A stretch of DNA of 64,000 bases from Halothermothrix orenii H 168 (GTDB lineage Bacteria; Bacillota; Halanaerobiia; Halanaerobiales; Halothermotrichaceae): positions 683,937-747,936 of the forward strand of contig NC_011899.1 in the NCBI RefSeq assembly GCF_000020485.1, written 5' to 3'. The notes beneath the pieces were generated by a model that was not told the DNA's origin, did no database searches, and worked only from the letters and a program-made list of their open reading frames with translations. The translations under genes and the position numbers were made by a program. Below, in pieces: positions 23,883 to 33,310 of this stretch. Numbering within the stretch: the first letter of the stretch is position 1; the number at the start of each line of letters is the position of its first letter.

Positions 23883-25792
23883 TGGGCAATATATTTGATA
23901 AAGTTAATTCCCCTGAGGATTTGAAATCCTTAAATATTGAGGACCTCAACAGTCTTGCCCAGGAAGTTAGAAAGTTTATTATTGAAACAGTGGCAGATAC
24001 AGGGGGCCATCTTGCTTCCAACCTTGGTGTTGTTGAACTGACGCTGGCTCTGCATTATCATTTGAACAGTCCCAAGGATAAAATAATCTGGGATGTCGGT
24101 CACCAGTCTTATACCCATAAAATACTGACCGGTCGCAAAAAAAAATTTCATACTATAAGACAGTATAAGGGACTAAGTGGTTTTCCAAAGTATAGTGAAA
24201 GTATTCATGACGTTATAGAGACAGGTCATAGTAGCACATCGATATCTGCAGCCCTGGGTCTGGCCCTGGCCAGGGATTTAAAGAACAGAAATGACAGGAT
24301 ATATGCAGTAATTGGTGATGGTGCTCTGACGGGTGGAATGGCCTTTGAAGCCCTCAACCATGCCGGGCACCTGGGAACGGATATTAAGGTTGTATTGAAT
24401 GATAATGCAATGTCTATATCTAAAAATGTAGGTGCCCTTTCTCATTATTTATCCCGGATTAGAACAGATCCGACTCTGAGTAAATTTAAAGATGATGTTG
24501 AGGTTTTATTGAGCCGCATTCCTAAAATTGGTAATACTGTTTCCCGGAGTGTGGAAAGAGTAAAGGATGGATTAAAGTATTTATTCCTATCCGGGGTGCT
24601 CTTTGAGGAAATGGGCTTTACTTATATGGGGCCCCTTGATGGCCATAATATACAGGAATTAATTACAAACTTCAAGAATGCAGACAACATTAAGGGACCG
24701 GTTTTAATACATGTTAATACCAAAAAAGGTAAAGGGTATAAACCTGCTGAAAGTCAGCCAAGTAAGTTTCATGGGGTAAGCCCTTTCAAAATTGATAATG
24801 GTGAAAGTAAGCGGAAAAAAAGTAATTTCACCTATAGTCAGGTATTTGGACAGACCATGGTTAAACTGGGTAATAAAGATAAAAAAATAGTTGGCATTAC
24901 TGCAGCTATGCCTGAAGGAACGGGTTTAAGTTACTTCAAAAAAGAATTTCCTGATAGATTTTTTGATGTTGGCATCGCTGAACAGCATGCGGTGACCCTG
25001 GCCACTGGAATGGCCCGGGCGGGTATGAAACCGGTTGTGGCCATATATTCTACCTTTTTGCAAAGGGCATATGATCAGGTTATACATGATGCCTGTATTC
25101 AAAATTTACCTGTTACTTTTGCCATTGACAGGGCGGGAATAGTTGGTGCTGATGGGGAAACCCACCATGGCCTGTTTGATTTATCATTTCTTAGAGCAAT
25201 TCCAAATATTATAATTATGGCTCCGAAAAATGAAAATGAACTACAGCATATGATCTATACAGCTATAAATAATGACCAACCGGTAGCTATCAGATATCCA
25301 CGGGGTGAAGGCTATGGAGTAGAACTTGATAATGATTTTTCAACTATACCGATTGGCAAAGGTGAGCTCCTATGTGATGGAAAAGATGTTTTAATTATTG
25401 CAGTAGGCTCACGGGTTTATCCGGCTATGGAAGCAGCCAGAGTGTTGAGCCAACAGGGAATAAAGGCAGCTGTTATAAACGCCAGATTTATAAAACCTCT
25501 GGATAAAAATTTAATATTAAACAAAATAAATGAATGTAAAAAGGTTATTACAGTCGAAGAGCATGCTTTAAAAGGAGGATTTGGTTCAGCCATCCTTGAA
25601 TTTATTAATGAAAATGACCTGAGAGGAATAAAGGTCAAGAGATTGGGATTGCCTGACCGCTTTTTGCCCCATGGACCTACCGGCCATCTCCAGACAATTT
25701 ATCATATAGACAAAAATGCGATTATAGAATCTGCCTTAAAGTTAGTTGACGAAAGGGTGGAATTAGGTCTATGGCCCGGAAAAAACGCCTAG
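23882..25792 (+). CDS. dxs: 1-deoxy-D-xylulose-5-phosphate synthase
   Basis: The 636-residue thiamine diphosphate enzyme has the Dxs hallmarks: HLASNLGVVELTLALH, DVGHQSYTHKILTGR, the cofactor motif GDGALTGGMAFEALNHAG, then FDVGIAEQHAVTLATGMA and GADGETHHGLFDLSFLR in the pyrimidine domain and a transketolase C-terminal domain. It makes DXP from pyruvate and glyceraldehyde-3-phosphate, the first step of the MEP isoprenoid pathway that feeds ispA upstream. Length is normal. It overlaps oapA by 1 bp and tlyA by 22 bp. Confidence 0.97.
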   Translation: MGNIFDKVNSPEDLKSLNIEDLNSLAQEVRKFIIETVADTGGHLASNLGVVELTLALHYHLNSPKDKIIWDVGHQSYTHKILTGRKKKFHTIRQYKGLSGFPKYSESIHDVIETGHSSTSISAALGLALARDLKNRNDRIYAVIGDGALTGGMAFEALNHAGHLGTDIKVVLNDNAMSISKNVGALSHYLSRIRTDPTLSKFKDDVEVLLSRIPKIGNTVSRSVERVKDGLKYLFLSGVLFEEMGFTYMGPLDGHNIQELITNFKNADNIKGPVLIHVNTKKGKGYKPAESQPSKFHGVSPFKIDNGESKRKKSNFTYSQVFGQTMVKLGNKDKKIVGITAAMPEGTGLSYFKKEFPDRFFDVGIAEQHAVTLATGMARAGMKPVVAIYSTFLQRAYDQVIHDACIQNLPVTFAIDRAGIVGADGETHHGLFDLSFLRAIPNIIIMAPKNENELQHMIYTAINNDQPVAIRYPRGEGYGVELDNDFSTIPIGKGELLCDGKDVLIIAVGSRVYPAMEAARVLSQQGIKAAVINARFIKPLDKNLILNKINECKKVITVEEHALKGGFGSAILEFINENDLRGIKVKRLGLPDRFLPHGPTGHLQTIYHIDKNAIIESALKLVDERVELGLWPGKNA

Positions 25793-26589
25793 ATATTTTA
25801 TTAACAGATAAGGGTTTTTTTGAAACAAGAAGCCGGGCTAAAAGGGCAATAATGGCCGGAGATGTATTGGTTAATGGTCAGCTGGAAACAAAGGCTGGAA
25901 CCAGGGTTAGTGAAGATGTTAAAATCAGAGTTAAAAATAAAATTCCCTATGTAAGTCGTGGCGGATTGAAACTCGAGAAAGCCCTTAATAACTTTGATAT
26001 TAATGTTGATGGGAAAGAAGCTATTGATATCGGGGCTTCAACCGGAGGGTTTACTGATTGCCTTCTCCAGCATGGAGCCCGGAAGGTTTATGCTATAGAT
26101 GTTGGATACGGTCAGCTGGCCTGGAAGTTAAGGCAGGATAACAGGGTCGAAGTTCTAGAGCGGACTAATTTTAGATATCTTACACCTGAAGATTTACCTG
26201 TTAAAGTACCCATAATAGTCAGTGATGTATCGTTTATTTCATTGAGGTTGATTATTCCACCTGCCCTGAAGTTTTTAACTGAAAACGGGGATATAATCTG
26301 TTTGATTAAACCCCAGTTTGAGGCAGGTCCTGATAGAGTTGGGAAAAATGGTGTAGTTAAAGAAAAAAAGGTCCACCGTCAGGTTCTTAAAGAGATGTTT
26401 GATTTTTTTATTGGTCAGGGACTGTCAATTGTTAACCTGGACTATTCTCCAATTACCGGGGCTTCCAGTAAAAATATTGAGTTTTTAGTCCAGTTAAAAA
26501 AAACGGTTGATACCGATTTTGACAGTAATTACTGGGATAAACGAATCAATAAAGTAATATCGCAGGCCCATAAGAGGTTAGGGGGTTGA
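25771..26589 (+). CDS. tlyA: TlyA family rRNA 2'-O-methyltransferase (hemolysin-like)
   Basis: The 272-residue protein has an N-terminal S4 RNA-binding domain (residues 3-62: RLDILLTDKGFFETRSRAKR, AGDVLVNG) and an FtsJ-like methyltransferase domain with the SAM motif AIDIGASTGGFTDCLLQHGA (about 87-106), then a catalytic-region SDVSFISLRLI and LIKPQFEAG. TlyA enzymes methylate cytidines in 16S and/or 23S rRNA. The gene normally stands between dxs and nadK, as here. The ATG lies within the last codons of dxs, indicating translational coupling. Confidence 0.93.
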   Translation: MARKKRLDILLTDKGFFETRSRAKRAIMAGDVLVNGQLETKAGTRVSEDVKIRVKNKIPYVSRGGLKLEKALNNFDINVDGKEAIDIGASTGGFTDCLLQHGARKVYAIDVGYGQLAWKLRQDNRVEVLERTNFRYLTPEDLPVKVPIIVSDVSFISLRLIIPPALKFLTENGDIICLIKPQFEAGPDRVGKNGVVKEKKVHRQVLKEMFDFFIGQGLSIVNLDYSPITGASSKNIEFLVQLKKTVDTDFDSNYWDKRINKVISQAHKRLGG

Positions 26590-26594
26590 TATAA

Positions 26595-27449
26595 ATTTTA
26601 ACAGTAGGGGTTGTCCTTAATACCGATAAAAAAGAGGGATTTAATATAGTTTGTTCGTTTTTAAACATGTTGGAAAAAAGGGGATTAAATTATCGTGTTG
26701 AAAGCCAGACTGCCAGAGCTCTAGGGTTTGATAGGAATAGCTGTCCCCTGACCAGAATGAAGGAATTGGTTGATTTAGTTTTTATATTTGGAGGAGATGG
26801 TACCCTGCTTCATACAGCCCATCATTTTATCGGTGCTGATATACCTCTGTTAGGTGTAAACCTGGGAAGGCTTGGCTTTTTAGCTGAGGTTGAGGGCAAT
26901 GAATTAAGCAAAGCTCTTGAGTTTATACTAGAAGAAAACTATAAAATAGAAAAAAGAATGTTACTGGAAGCTAAAGTATATAGTGATGGGGAGGAGGTAT
27001 ACCGGAGCTATGCCCTTAACGATGTAGTTATAAACAGGGGTGCCAGGTCAAGGATGGTCAGTATCCAGCTCTATATTAATCACCAGGCTGTGACATCATA
27101 CCGGGCAGATGGTTTAATTATTGCAACCACTACAGGATCGACTGCTTATTCTCTTTCGGCCGGGGGGCCTATCGTTAATCCTAAATTAAAAGCGATGGTA
27201 GTTACCCCTATTTGTCCCCATACGCTATATATAAGGCCTATGGTTGTTTCTGAAGAAGAAAAATTGAAAGTAACTGTTGAAGGACAGGATGCTATGATGT
27301 TTACAGCTGATGGGCAGTATAATTATCCTTTATCAACAGGAGATGAAATCTTAATCTCTGCTTCCAATAAAGAAATTAAGATGGTAAAGTTGCCAGACAG
27401 GAATTTTTATTCAATACTTCATCAGAAGATGAAAGTGGGGTTAGTTTAA
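26595..27449 (+). CDS. nadK: NAD kinase, apparent ATT start
   Basis: The NadK fold needs its first strand, seen here as LTVGVVLNTDKKEG. This begins directly after an ATT at 26595, which is preceded by AGGGGGTT (26580-26587) at 7-nt spacing. An in-frame TAA at 26592-26594 rules out any earlier start, and the first ATG (26667) would delete the first beta strand and helix. With ATT the protein is 284 residues, normal for the family. Catalytic GGDGTLL is at residues 66-72 and the substrate motif TTGSTAYSLSAGGPI follows. It makes NADP from NAD and ATP. Coupled after tlyA (5-bp gap). Confidence 0.9.
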   Translation: MLTVGVVLNTDKKEGFNIVCSFLNMLEKRGLNYRVESQTARALGFDRNSCPLTRMKELVDLVFIFGGDGTLLHTAHHFIGADIPLLGVNLGRLGFLAEVEGNELSKALEFILEENYKIEKRMLLEAKVYSDGEEVYRSYALNDVVINRGARSRMVSIQLYINHQAVTSYRADGLIIATTTGSTAYSLSAGGPIVNPKLKAMVVTPICPHTLYIRPMVVSEEEKLKVTVEGQDAMMFTADGQYNYPLSTGDEILISASNKEIKMVKLPDRNFYSILHQKMKVGLV

Positions 27450-27461
27450 GGGGGGGTTATT

Positions 27462-27914
27462 ATGAAGAGTAAAAGGCATTTGAAGATCTTAAACATCATA
27501 AAAAATGAGGATATAAGTACCCAGGAAGAACTGGTGGAACGTCTTCATGAATCTGGTATTGATGTTACTCAGGCTACTGTCTCTCGTGATATTAAAAGAC
27601 TGGGTTTGATAAAAGTGCCCGATGGTAAGGGTGGTTACAAATATTCTCTTCCCAATGAAAAGACCTATGGTGATATTATAAGCTGGTTGAAAAAGATGTT
27701 TCAGGATTTTGTTATTGATATGGACTTTAGTGAAAATATCATAGTTGTTCAGACTATGCCGGGTACAGCAGAAGGGCTGGGCTCTGCAATAGATAATGCT
27801 GAGATTGAAGGGGTTATAGGTACTGTTGCCGGTGATGATACTATTATGATAGTGACCAAACCCATTGAGAAGACTCCTGAAATCTTCAATAAACTTCAGG
27901 ATTTACTGATATAG
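27462..27914 (+). CDS. argR: Arginine repressor/activator ArgR (AhrC)
   Basis: The 150-residue protein has the ArgR winged helix (residues 1-70: RHLKILNIIKNEDISTQEEL, TQATVSRDIKRLGLIKVP) and a C-terminal hexamerisation and arginine-binding domain with QTMPGTAEGLGSAIDN and GTVAGDDTIMIVT. With arginine it controls arginine synthesis and breakdown genes; the arc genes of this window are probable targets. It stands in the conserved nadK-argR-recN order. ATG after a GGGGGG ribosome binding site. Confidence 0.96.
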   Translation: MKSKRHLKILNIIKNEDISTQEELVERLHESGIDVTQATVSRDIKRLGLIKVPDGKGGYKYSLPNEKTYGDIISWLKKMFQDFVIDMDFSENIIVVQTMPGTAEGLGSAIDNAEIEGVIGTVAGDDTIMIVTKPIEKTPEIFNKLQDLLI

Positions 27915-27933
27915 TTTAAGGGGGAGTTTGTTA

Positions 27934-29631
27934 ATGCTGGTAGAGTTTCGGGTTAAAAATTTTATTCTTATTGATAGACTTGAACTGGAATTTGGTAGGG
28001 GATTAAATGTCCTGACCGGGGAAACCGGAGCCGGTAAATCTATGATTATCGGTGCCCTTGAAGTTCTACTCGGGGCCCGGGCTACCAGTGATTTAATACG
28101 TCGGGGACAGGACCGGGCTATTATTGAAGCTGTCTTTGAGCCAGATAATATGGGTGAAGTTAACAACTTTCTAAAAGAATCGGGTTTTGAAATTGAGCCT
28201 TCTTATTTGATTATATCAAGAGAGATTAACCGAAATGGCCGTAATCGAAACCGGATAAATGGTCAGCTGGCTACTGCAGGAATGGTCAAAAAACTTGGGG
28301 GATTTCTAATTGATATTCACGGCCAACATGAACACCAGTCCCTGCTGGACAGGAAACTTCATATCGATATTCTCGATGGTTTTATTGATCAAAAAGGTAT
28401 TGAACTTAAACGTAATATAAATAAATTGTATAACAAAATAAAGGACATAGATACCAGGTTAAAAGATATGAAAATTGATGATGCGGAAAAAGCACGGGAA
28501 ATCGACCTTCTTGAGTTTCAAATTAATGAAATTGAAGAAGCCGGACTCAAAAAAAATGAAATAGAAGAACTATATAACGAATACCGGGTTTTAAATAACA
28601 TGGAAGAAATTTTTACTAAAACCGGAACAATATATAATGAGCTTTCCGGTGATGAATATAATACGGGGCTTCTGGACAGGTTAGGAAATTATATGAAAGA
28701 CCTGGAATCATTAGAGAAGTTTGATAATGATTTAAAAAATATTCTGGAGAGTTTCAGGGATGTCTTTTATCAGTTAGAAGATGTAACTTTTCGAATTCGT
28801 GATTACCATGAGAATCTTGAATTTAATCAGAATAGACTGGATACAATAGAAGAAAGAATAGATTTAATAAACCATCTCCAGAGAAAATATGGAGAAACAG
28901 TAGAAGAAATTCTGGACTATAAAGACAGGATGAAGAATAAGCTAGATACCTTAAAGAAACAGGATAAGCTTATTGAAAAATTGAAACATGAGAAAGAAGA
29001 ATTAAAACAAAAATACTATAAAATCTCCAGGGAATTATCTAAAATAAGGAAAAAACAGGCAAATAATATTCAAAAAAAGATTGAAAGTGAACTGTCTGAC
29101 CTCGCCATGAAAGACGCCATTTTTAAAGTTAGTTTTGAGGAATGTGAACCCCGGAAAAATGGTATTGACGATATTGAATTTTTAATAGCGACAAATCCTG
29201 GTTCAGAATTAAAACCCCTTTCCAGGATTGCTTCCGGAGGAGAATTATCCAGGATAATGCTTGCCCTCAAGACTATTATGGCTGATATTGACCAGGTTTA
29301 TACTCTGGTTTTTGATGAGGTAGATAGTGGGGTTGGAGGAAAAACAGCCCAGATGATGGCTGAAAAGCTGGCTCGAATCAGTAAAAACAGACAGGTATTA
29401 TGTATAACACATCTACCACAGATAGCCAGTATGGCCGACAATCATTACTTTATTACCAAAGAAGTTATTGATAATAATACCTTTACCAGGGTTCTTCAGC
29501 TTGATTACGAAGGAAGGAGAAAAGAACTGGCCAGAATGCTCGGTGGTGTTGAAACAACAGAAACTACCATAAAACATGCCGATGAAATGTTAAATATGGC
29601 CAGGCAAAAGAAAGATAAATTGAGTGGATAA
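27934..29631 (+). CDS. recN: DNA repair protein RecN
   Basis: The 565-residue SMC-like ATPase has Walker A LTGETGAGKSMIIGALEVLLG near the N-terminus, QLATAGMVKKLGGFLIDIHGQHEHQSLL (RecN-specific), two coiled-coil stretches around residues 145-400, the signature ASGGELSRIMLALK and Walker B LVFDEVDSGVGG, then VLCITHLPQIASMADNHY. It acts early in double-strand-break repair. A TTG at 27928 is in frame, but GGGGGAG at 27920-27926 fits the ATG at 27934. A terminator follows. Confidence 0.97.
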   Translation: MLVEFRVKNFILIDRLELEFGRGLNVLTGETGAGKSMIIGALEVLLGARATSDLIRRGQDRAIIEAVFEPDNMGEVNNFLKESGFEIEPSYLIISREINRNGRNRNRINGQLATAGMVKKLGGFLIDIHGQHEHQSLLDRKLHIDILDGFIDQKGIELKRNINKLYNKIKDIDTRLKDMKIDDAEKAREIDLLEFQINEIEEAGLKKNEIEELYNEYRVLNNMEEIFTKTGTIYNELSGDEYNTGLLDRLGNYMKDLESLEKFDNDLKNILESFRDVFYQLEDVTFRIRDYHENLEFNQNRLDTIEERIDLINHLQRKYGETVEEILDYKDRMKNKLDTLKKQDKLIEKLKHEKEELKQKYYKISRELSKIRKKQANNIQKKIESELSDLAMKDAIFKVSFEECEPRKNGIDDIEFLIATNPGSELKPLSRIASGGELSRIMLALKTIMADIDQVYTLVFDEVDSGVGGKTAQMMAEKLARISKNRQVLCITHLPQIASMADNHYFITKEVIDNNTFTRVLQLDYEGRRKELARMLGGVETTETTIKHADEMLNMARQKKDKLSG

Positions 29632-29669
29632 CCTGCCAAGATATAACTGAATAAACCTCAATTAGCTAG

Positions 29670-29704
29670 GGCATCTCTAAATATAAGAGATGCCTTATTT
29701 ATTT
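29670..29704 (+). terminator. Terminator between recN and spoIVB
   Basis: GGCATCTCT / AGAGATGCC is a 9-bp stem with a 7-nt loop, followed by a T-rich run (TTATTTATTT). It separates the housekeeping operon from the sporulation genes. Confidence 0.8.
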
Positions 29705-29727
29705 CTGCTGGCAGGAGTGTGATATTA

Positions 29728-31032
29728 TTGAAAAGAAAAATTGGTTTAGGTATTTTTTTTGGTCTTATTTTAATCATATCTTTATTTTATTTTTTTTCTA
29801 TTAATACTTTACCTTCTTCTTTATCTATAATAAAAGGTAATGAGTCAACCTTTAATATTAATTTTCCTTTCAGTTTGCATATTCAAAAAAGTGGTCGAGG
29901 TATTGGATTGAAAATTAATGGTCAGGTACTGGGACAGAAGGAGTTCAGGATAAAAGAAAATCAGCTTCAGGTTAAAGGAGACAAGGTTGGGTCAACTTCA
30001 CTTAATGTAAGGCTTTTTGGAATTATCCCTTTAAGAACTATTAATGTAAATGTTTTACCTGATGTCAAGGTATATCCTGGAGGACAGGCTATTGGAGTTT
30101 TATTAAGAAGTAAAGGTGTAATGGTTGTTGGTAAATCTTTTGTCGAGGGAAAGGATGGTCGCAAATATTATCCTGCAGTCCAGAGTGGTATAGAAGTTGG
30201 AGATACTATCTTAAAAATTAACGGGATTGAAGTTTATGATAAAGTAAAATTGGCTTCATTAATTCAAAAAATGGCTCCAGGGGGGAAGCTAACCCTGGAA
30301 ATCAAAAAAAAGGATGGACGAATAAAAAAGATACCAGTGAATCCTGTTAAAAACAAACAGGGAAAGTATATGATAGGTTTATATGTTGATGATGGAGTTG
30401 CCGGTGTAGGCACCCTGACATTTTTTGATCCGAAATCAGGGGAATATGGAGCTTTAGGACATGTTATTACTGAAACCAACAGTCAGGTCAAAATTGATAT
30501 CCGACAGGGTAAAATTATTGAAGCCAGGATTTCTGGCATAAATACAGGAAAAAGGGGTTTGCCTGGAGAAAAACTGGGTACCTTTTTTCAAACAAAACAG
30601 ATACTTGGAGAGATCAGAAAAAACACACAGTATGGAATATACGGGAAGTTAAATAGATTACCGGAAAACCCATATTTTAATGAACCTATTCCGGTTCTTC
30701 CTGCCTCCCAGGTACAGGAGGGTCAGGCCAAGATTTATACTGTTATTAAAGGTGGTAAAATTGAAGAATTTGATGTAAGTATAGACAGGGTATACCATCA
30801 ATCTCACCCTGGTGCAAAAGGAATGATAATAAGGATTACTGATCCTCAACTAAAAAAAGCAACCGGGGGTATAATCCAGGGAATGAGTGGTAGTCCAATC
30901 GTACAGAATAATAAGCTGGTGGGGGCAATCACCCATGTGTTTGTAAATGACCCAACCCGGGGTTACGGTGTTTTTGCAGAATGGATGGTATTACAGACAG
31001 GGTTATATGATAAAGCCAGAGCCGTTCAATAG
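29728..31032 (+). CDS. spoIVB: SpoIVB serine peptidase (sigma-K checkpoint)
   Basis: The 434-residue protein has an N-terminal membrane anchor (about residues 5-24), a PDZ domain (about 120-215: GVMVVGKSFV, GVEV-like SGIEVGDTILKINGIEV) and a C-terminal S55 peptidase domain. Catalytic His is in GALGHVIT (His 245) and the nucleophile in GMSGSP (385-390). In Bacillus it is secreted from the forespore and triggers pro-sigma-K processing through SpoIVFA. Start is TTG 29728 by spacing to AGGAG; an in-frame GTG at 29719 overlaps that ribosome binding site. Order recN-spoIVB-spo0A is conserved in spore formers. Confidence 0.94.
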   Translation: MKRKIGLGIFFGLILIISLFYFFSINTLPSSLSIIKGNESTFNINFPFSLHIQKSGRGIGLKINGQVLGQKEFRIKENQLQVKGDKVGSTSLNVRLFGIIPLRTINVNVLPDVKVYPGGQAIGVLLRSKGVMVVGKSFVEGKDGRKYYPAVQSGIEVGDTILKINGIEVYDKVKLASLIQKMAPGGKLTLEIKKKDGRIKKIPVNPVKNKQGKYMIGLYVDDGVAGVGTLTFFDPKSGEYGALGHVITETNSQVKIDIRQGKIIEARISGINTGKRGLPGEKLGTFFQTKQILGEIRKNTQYGIYGKLNRLPENPYFNEPIPVLPASQVQEGQAKIYTVIKGGKIEEFDVSIDRVYHQSHPGAKGMIIRITDPQLKKATGGIIQGMSGSPIVQNNKLVGAITHVFVNDPTRGYGVFAEWMVLQTGLYDKARAVQ

Positions 31033-31046
31033 CTCTGGCTTTTTTA
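31012..31046 (+). terminator. Terminator overlapping the end of spoIVB
   Basis: AAAGCCAGAGC / GCTCTGGCTTT is an 11-bp perfect stem whose loop holds the last codons and stop of spoIVB, followed by TTTTTATTTT. Confidence 0.85.
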
Positions 31047-31149
31047 TTTTAAAAAATAGTCCAAAAGTGGTAATTATTAGCTAAATAGGATTATTCTTTA
31101 ACATTAAAGGAAAGTTATAGTTAATTTTAAAAAATATTTATTTTGAAAA

Positions 31150-31178
31150 AAAGGTATTTGGAAATATATGTAGAATAG
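31150..31178 (+). promoter_or_regulatory. Possible sigma-H promoter of spo0A
   Basis: AAAGGTATT (31150-31158) and GTAGAATAG (31170-31178) resemble the sigma-H elements RNAGGAWWW and RNNGAATWW with an 11-nt gap, one short of the usual range. B. subtilis spo0A has a sigma-H promoter in the same place. No perfect 0A box (TGTCGAA) is seen nearby. Confidence 0.35.
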
Positions 31179-31226
31179 ATTAATAGAAATTAATTAGGAG
31201 GAGAAATTAATAGGAGGGTGATTGTT

Positions 31227-32015
31227 TTGGAAGATAATGTTAGAATTCTGCTAGTTGATGATAACAAAGAATTCTGTCAGCTACTCGAAGAATACCTTGA
31301 AGAGCAGGAAAAATTTGAAGTGGTTGGTACAGCTCATAATGGAGTTGATGCTTTAGAACTCCTGAAGAGCAAAGAACCAGATGTTCTTGTGCTTGATTTA
31401 ATCATGCCACATCTGGATGGGATTGGAGTAATGGAAGAAATGAACAGGTCACGGATAGGTGGAGATGTTAAGACCATTATCTTAACCACTTTTGGTCAGG
31501 AAGAAGTAACCCAGCGGGTAGTAGAATTAGGGGCAAACTATTACATAATGAAGCCCTTTGACCTTGATAAGCTAGTGGAACGAATTAATCAACTTATGAC
31601 CCCTCCTTCTGGCTCAAGTGGAGGTTATGCCATATCCCAGAATAATTCCAGGAATAGTGGGGTCGATTTAAATGTAAGGATTACTGAAATATTACATCAG
31701 CTCGGGGTTCCAGCCCATATAAAAGGATATCTTTATTTAAGAGAGGCTATTGAACTTGTTATTAAAAATGTAGAATTGCTGGGAGCGGTTACAAAAGAGT
31801 TATATCCAAGTGTTGCTGAGAGATATAATACGACTCCCAGTCGAGTGGAACGTGCCATACGTCATGCTATTGAAGTATGCTGGGACAGGGGTAATGTTTC
31901 TGTTTTAAATAAGTATTTCGGGAGTACAGTTTCTTCAAATAGTGGTAAGCCAACCAACTCCCAGTTTATAGCCAAAATCGCTGATAAACTCCGCCTTGAA
32001 ATAATGGCCAGTTAA
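31227..32015 (+). CDS. spo0A: Spo0A, master response regulator of sporulation
   Basis: The 262-residue protein has a receiver domain (residues 3-125) with the acidic pair D11-D12, phospho-acceptor D57 ([13 protein letters not shown]) and the conserved Lys in YYIMKPFD. A linker follows, then the Spo0A output domain (about 150-262) with [24 protein letters not shown], the recognition region. When phosphorylated it binds 0A boxes and starts sporulation. AGGAGGG at 31212-31218 fits TTG 31227; the GTG at 31218 overlaps it. It stands alone between spoIVB and a SteA-like gene. Confidence 0.97.
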   Translation: MEDNVRILLVDDNKEFCQLLEEYLEEQEKFEVVGTAHNGVDALELLKSKEPDVLVLDLIMPHLDGIGVMEEMNRSRIGGDVKTIILTTFGQEEVTQRVVELGANYYIMKPFDLDKLVERINQLMTPPSGSSGGYAISQNNSRNSGVDLNVRITEILHQLGVPAHIKGYLYLREAIELVIKNVELLGAVTKELYPSVAERYNTTPSRVERAIRHAIEVCWDRGNVSVLNKYFGSTVSSNSGKPTNSQFIAKIADKLRLEIMAS

Positions 32016-32107
32016 CTATTATATCTTCCGGGATATAACTTCAAAATATACCAGTATGTTAATATTTATATCTCCATATAATAAGAAAAAGCCCCGGGGG
32101 AAAACAT

Positions 32108-33223
32108 ATGATAAAAGGTAAAGTTGTAATAGATAAAAGAACAAAGGACCTTGTTAAAAGAATAAAACCTGATGAAATTGCTGTTATTAACCACAGGGAT
32201 CTTGATAGGGTAGCTGGACAATCACTTGTTGAAAGCAAGGTTAAAGCGATAATTAATACAACCAGGACTATCAGTGGGAGATACCCAAATCGTGGACCTA
32301 AAATATTAACTGAGGCGGGTATACCGATTATAGATAACTGTCAGGGAGACCTTTTTGATAAATTGAAAGATGGAGATGAAATTATTATTGAAAAGGGTTT
32401 AATATATAAAAATAACCGGCTTATTGGACAGGGTTTTCCCCTTAAATCTAAAGATATAGAAGACAAAATGAGGGAAGCCCAGACAAATATAAAGTACGAA
32501 TTGAATAAATTTATAGAAAATACACTAAATTATGCTCGCCAGGAAAAGGATTTAATATTAAATTTATCGGTTCCAGAAATAGAAACAACTTTCGATAACC
32601 GACATGCTCTGGTTGTTGTCAGAGGGGCTGACTATAAAGAAGACCTGCAAGCTGTTGAGGCCTATATCAGGGAGATGAAACCGGTTATAATTGCAGTAGA
32701 TGGAGGCGCTGATGCCTGTCTGGAAAGGGGATTTAAACCTGATATAATTATTGGTGATATGGATAGTGTCAGTGACCGGGCTTTAAATAGTGGTAGTGAG
32801 TTAATAGTTCATGCCTATCCCGATGGAAGGGCTCCTGGCCTGGATCGGATTAATAAAATGGGATTAGATGCAACCCTCTTTCCGGCACCAGGGACGAGTG
32901 AAGATATAGCTTTACTTCTGGCTTATGAAAAAAAAGCTGATTTAATAGCTGCTGTGGGGACCCATTCCAATTTAATTGATTTTCTGGAAAAGGGGAGGCC
33001 CGGTATGTCCAGCACTCTTCTTGTAAGGTTAAAGATAGGTGATAAGCTGGTTGATGCCCGTGGAGTAAGTCGCTTATACCATAGCCGGTTATATTATCAT
33101 TACTGGCTGCAGGTGGGGCTGGCAATATTGATCCCTTTAATTTCTGTTACTTTTCTGTCACCAATATTAAGTCAACTGATACAATTGATGGCTTTAAAGT
33201 TAAGGTTAATTTTTAGTTTTTGA
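32108..33223 (+). CDS. SteA-like protein (thiamine pyrophosphokinase-like domain plus C-terminal membrane anchor)
   Basis: The 371-residue protein has an N-terminal alpha/beta domain (1-160), a thiamine-pyrophosphokinase-like nucleotide-binding domain (about 165-300: VIIAVDGGADACLERGFKPDIIIGDMDSVSD) and one or two C-terminal TM helices (about 336-358). This architecture is known as SteA. In Corynebacterium SteA works with the membrane protein SteB at the division septum and affects cell separation. A SteB-like gene follows directly, strengthening the call. No thiamine role is implied. ATG after a CCCCGGGGGAA ribosome binding site. The spo0A-steA-steB order recurs in Firmicutes. Confidence 0.82.
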   Translation: MIKGKVVIDKRTKDLVKRIKPDEIAVINHRDLDRVAGQSLVESKVKAIINTTRTISGRYPNRGPKILTEAGIPIIDNCQGDLFDKLKDGDEIIIEKGLIYKNNRLIGQGFPLKSKDIEDKMREAQTNIKYELNKFIENTLNYARQEKDLILNLSVPEIETTFDNRHALVVVRGADYKEDLQAVEAYIREMKPVIIAVDGGADACLERGFKPDIIIGDMDSVSDRALNSGSELIVHAYPDGRAPGLDRINKMGLDATLFPAPGTSEDIALLLAYEKKADLIAAVGTHSNLIDFLEKGRPGMSSTLLVRLKIGDKLVDARGVSRLYHSRLYYHYWLQVGLAILIPLISVTFLSPILSQLIQLMALKLRLIFSF

Positions 33224-33310
33224 TAATCAATTCCCGGATTATAAGATTCCGTTAAAACCATTTTTTATTTAGTTCGATTAAATTTAGGGCCAAACAGGAA
33301 AGGGAATTAT

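Noticed and set aside
32108-33223. Thiamine pyrophosphokinase
   Set aside because: The TPK-like domain is embedded in a longer protein with a C-terminal membrane anchor and a SteB-like neighbour; no thiamine genes are near.
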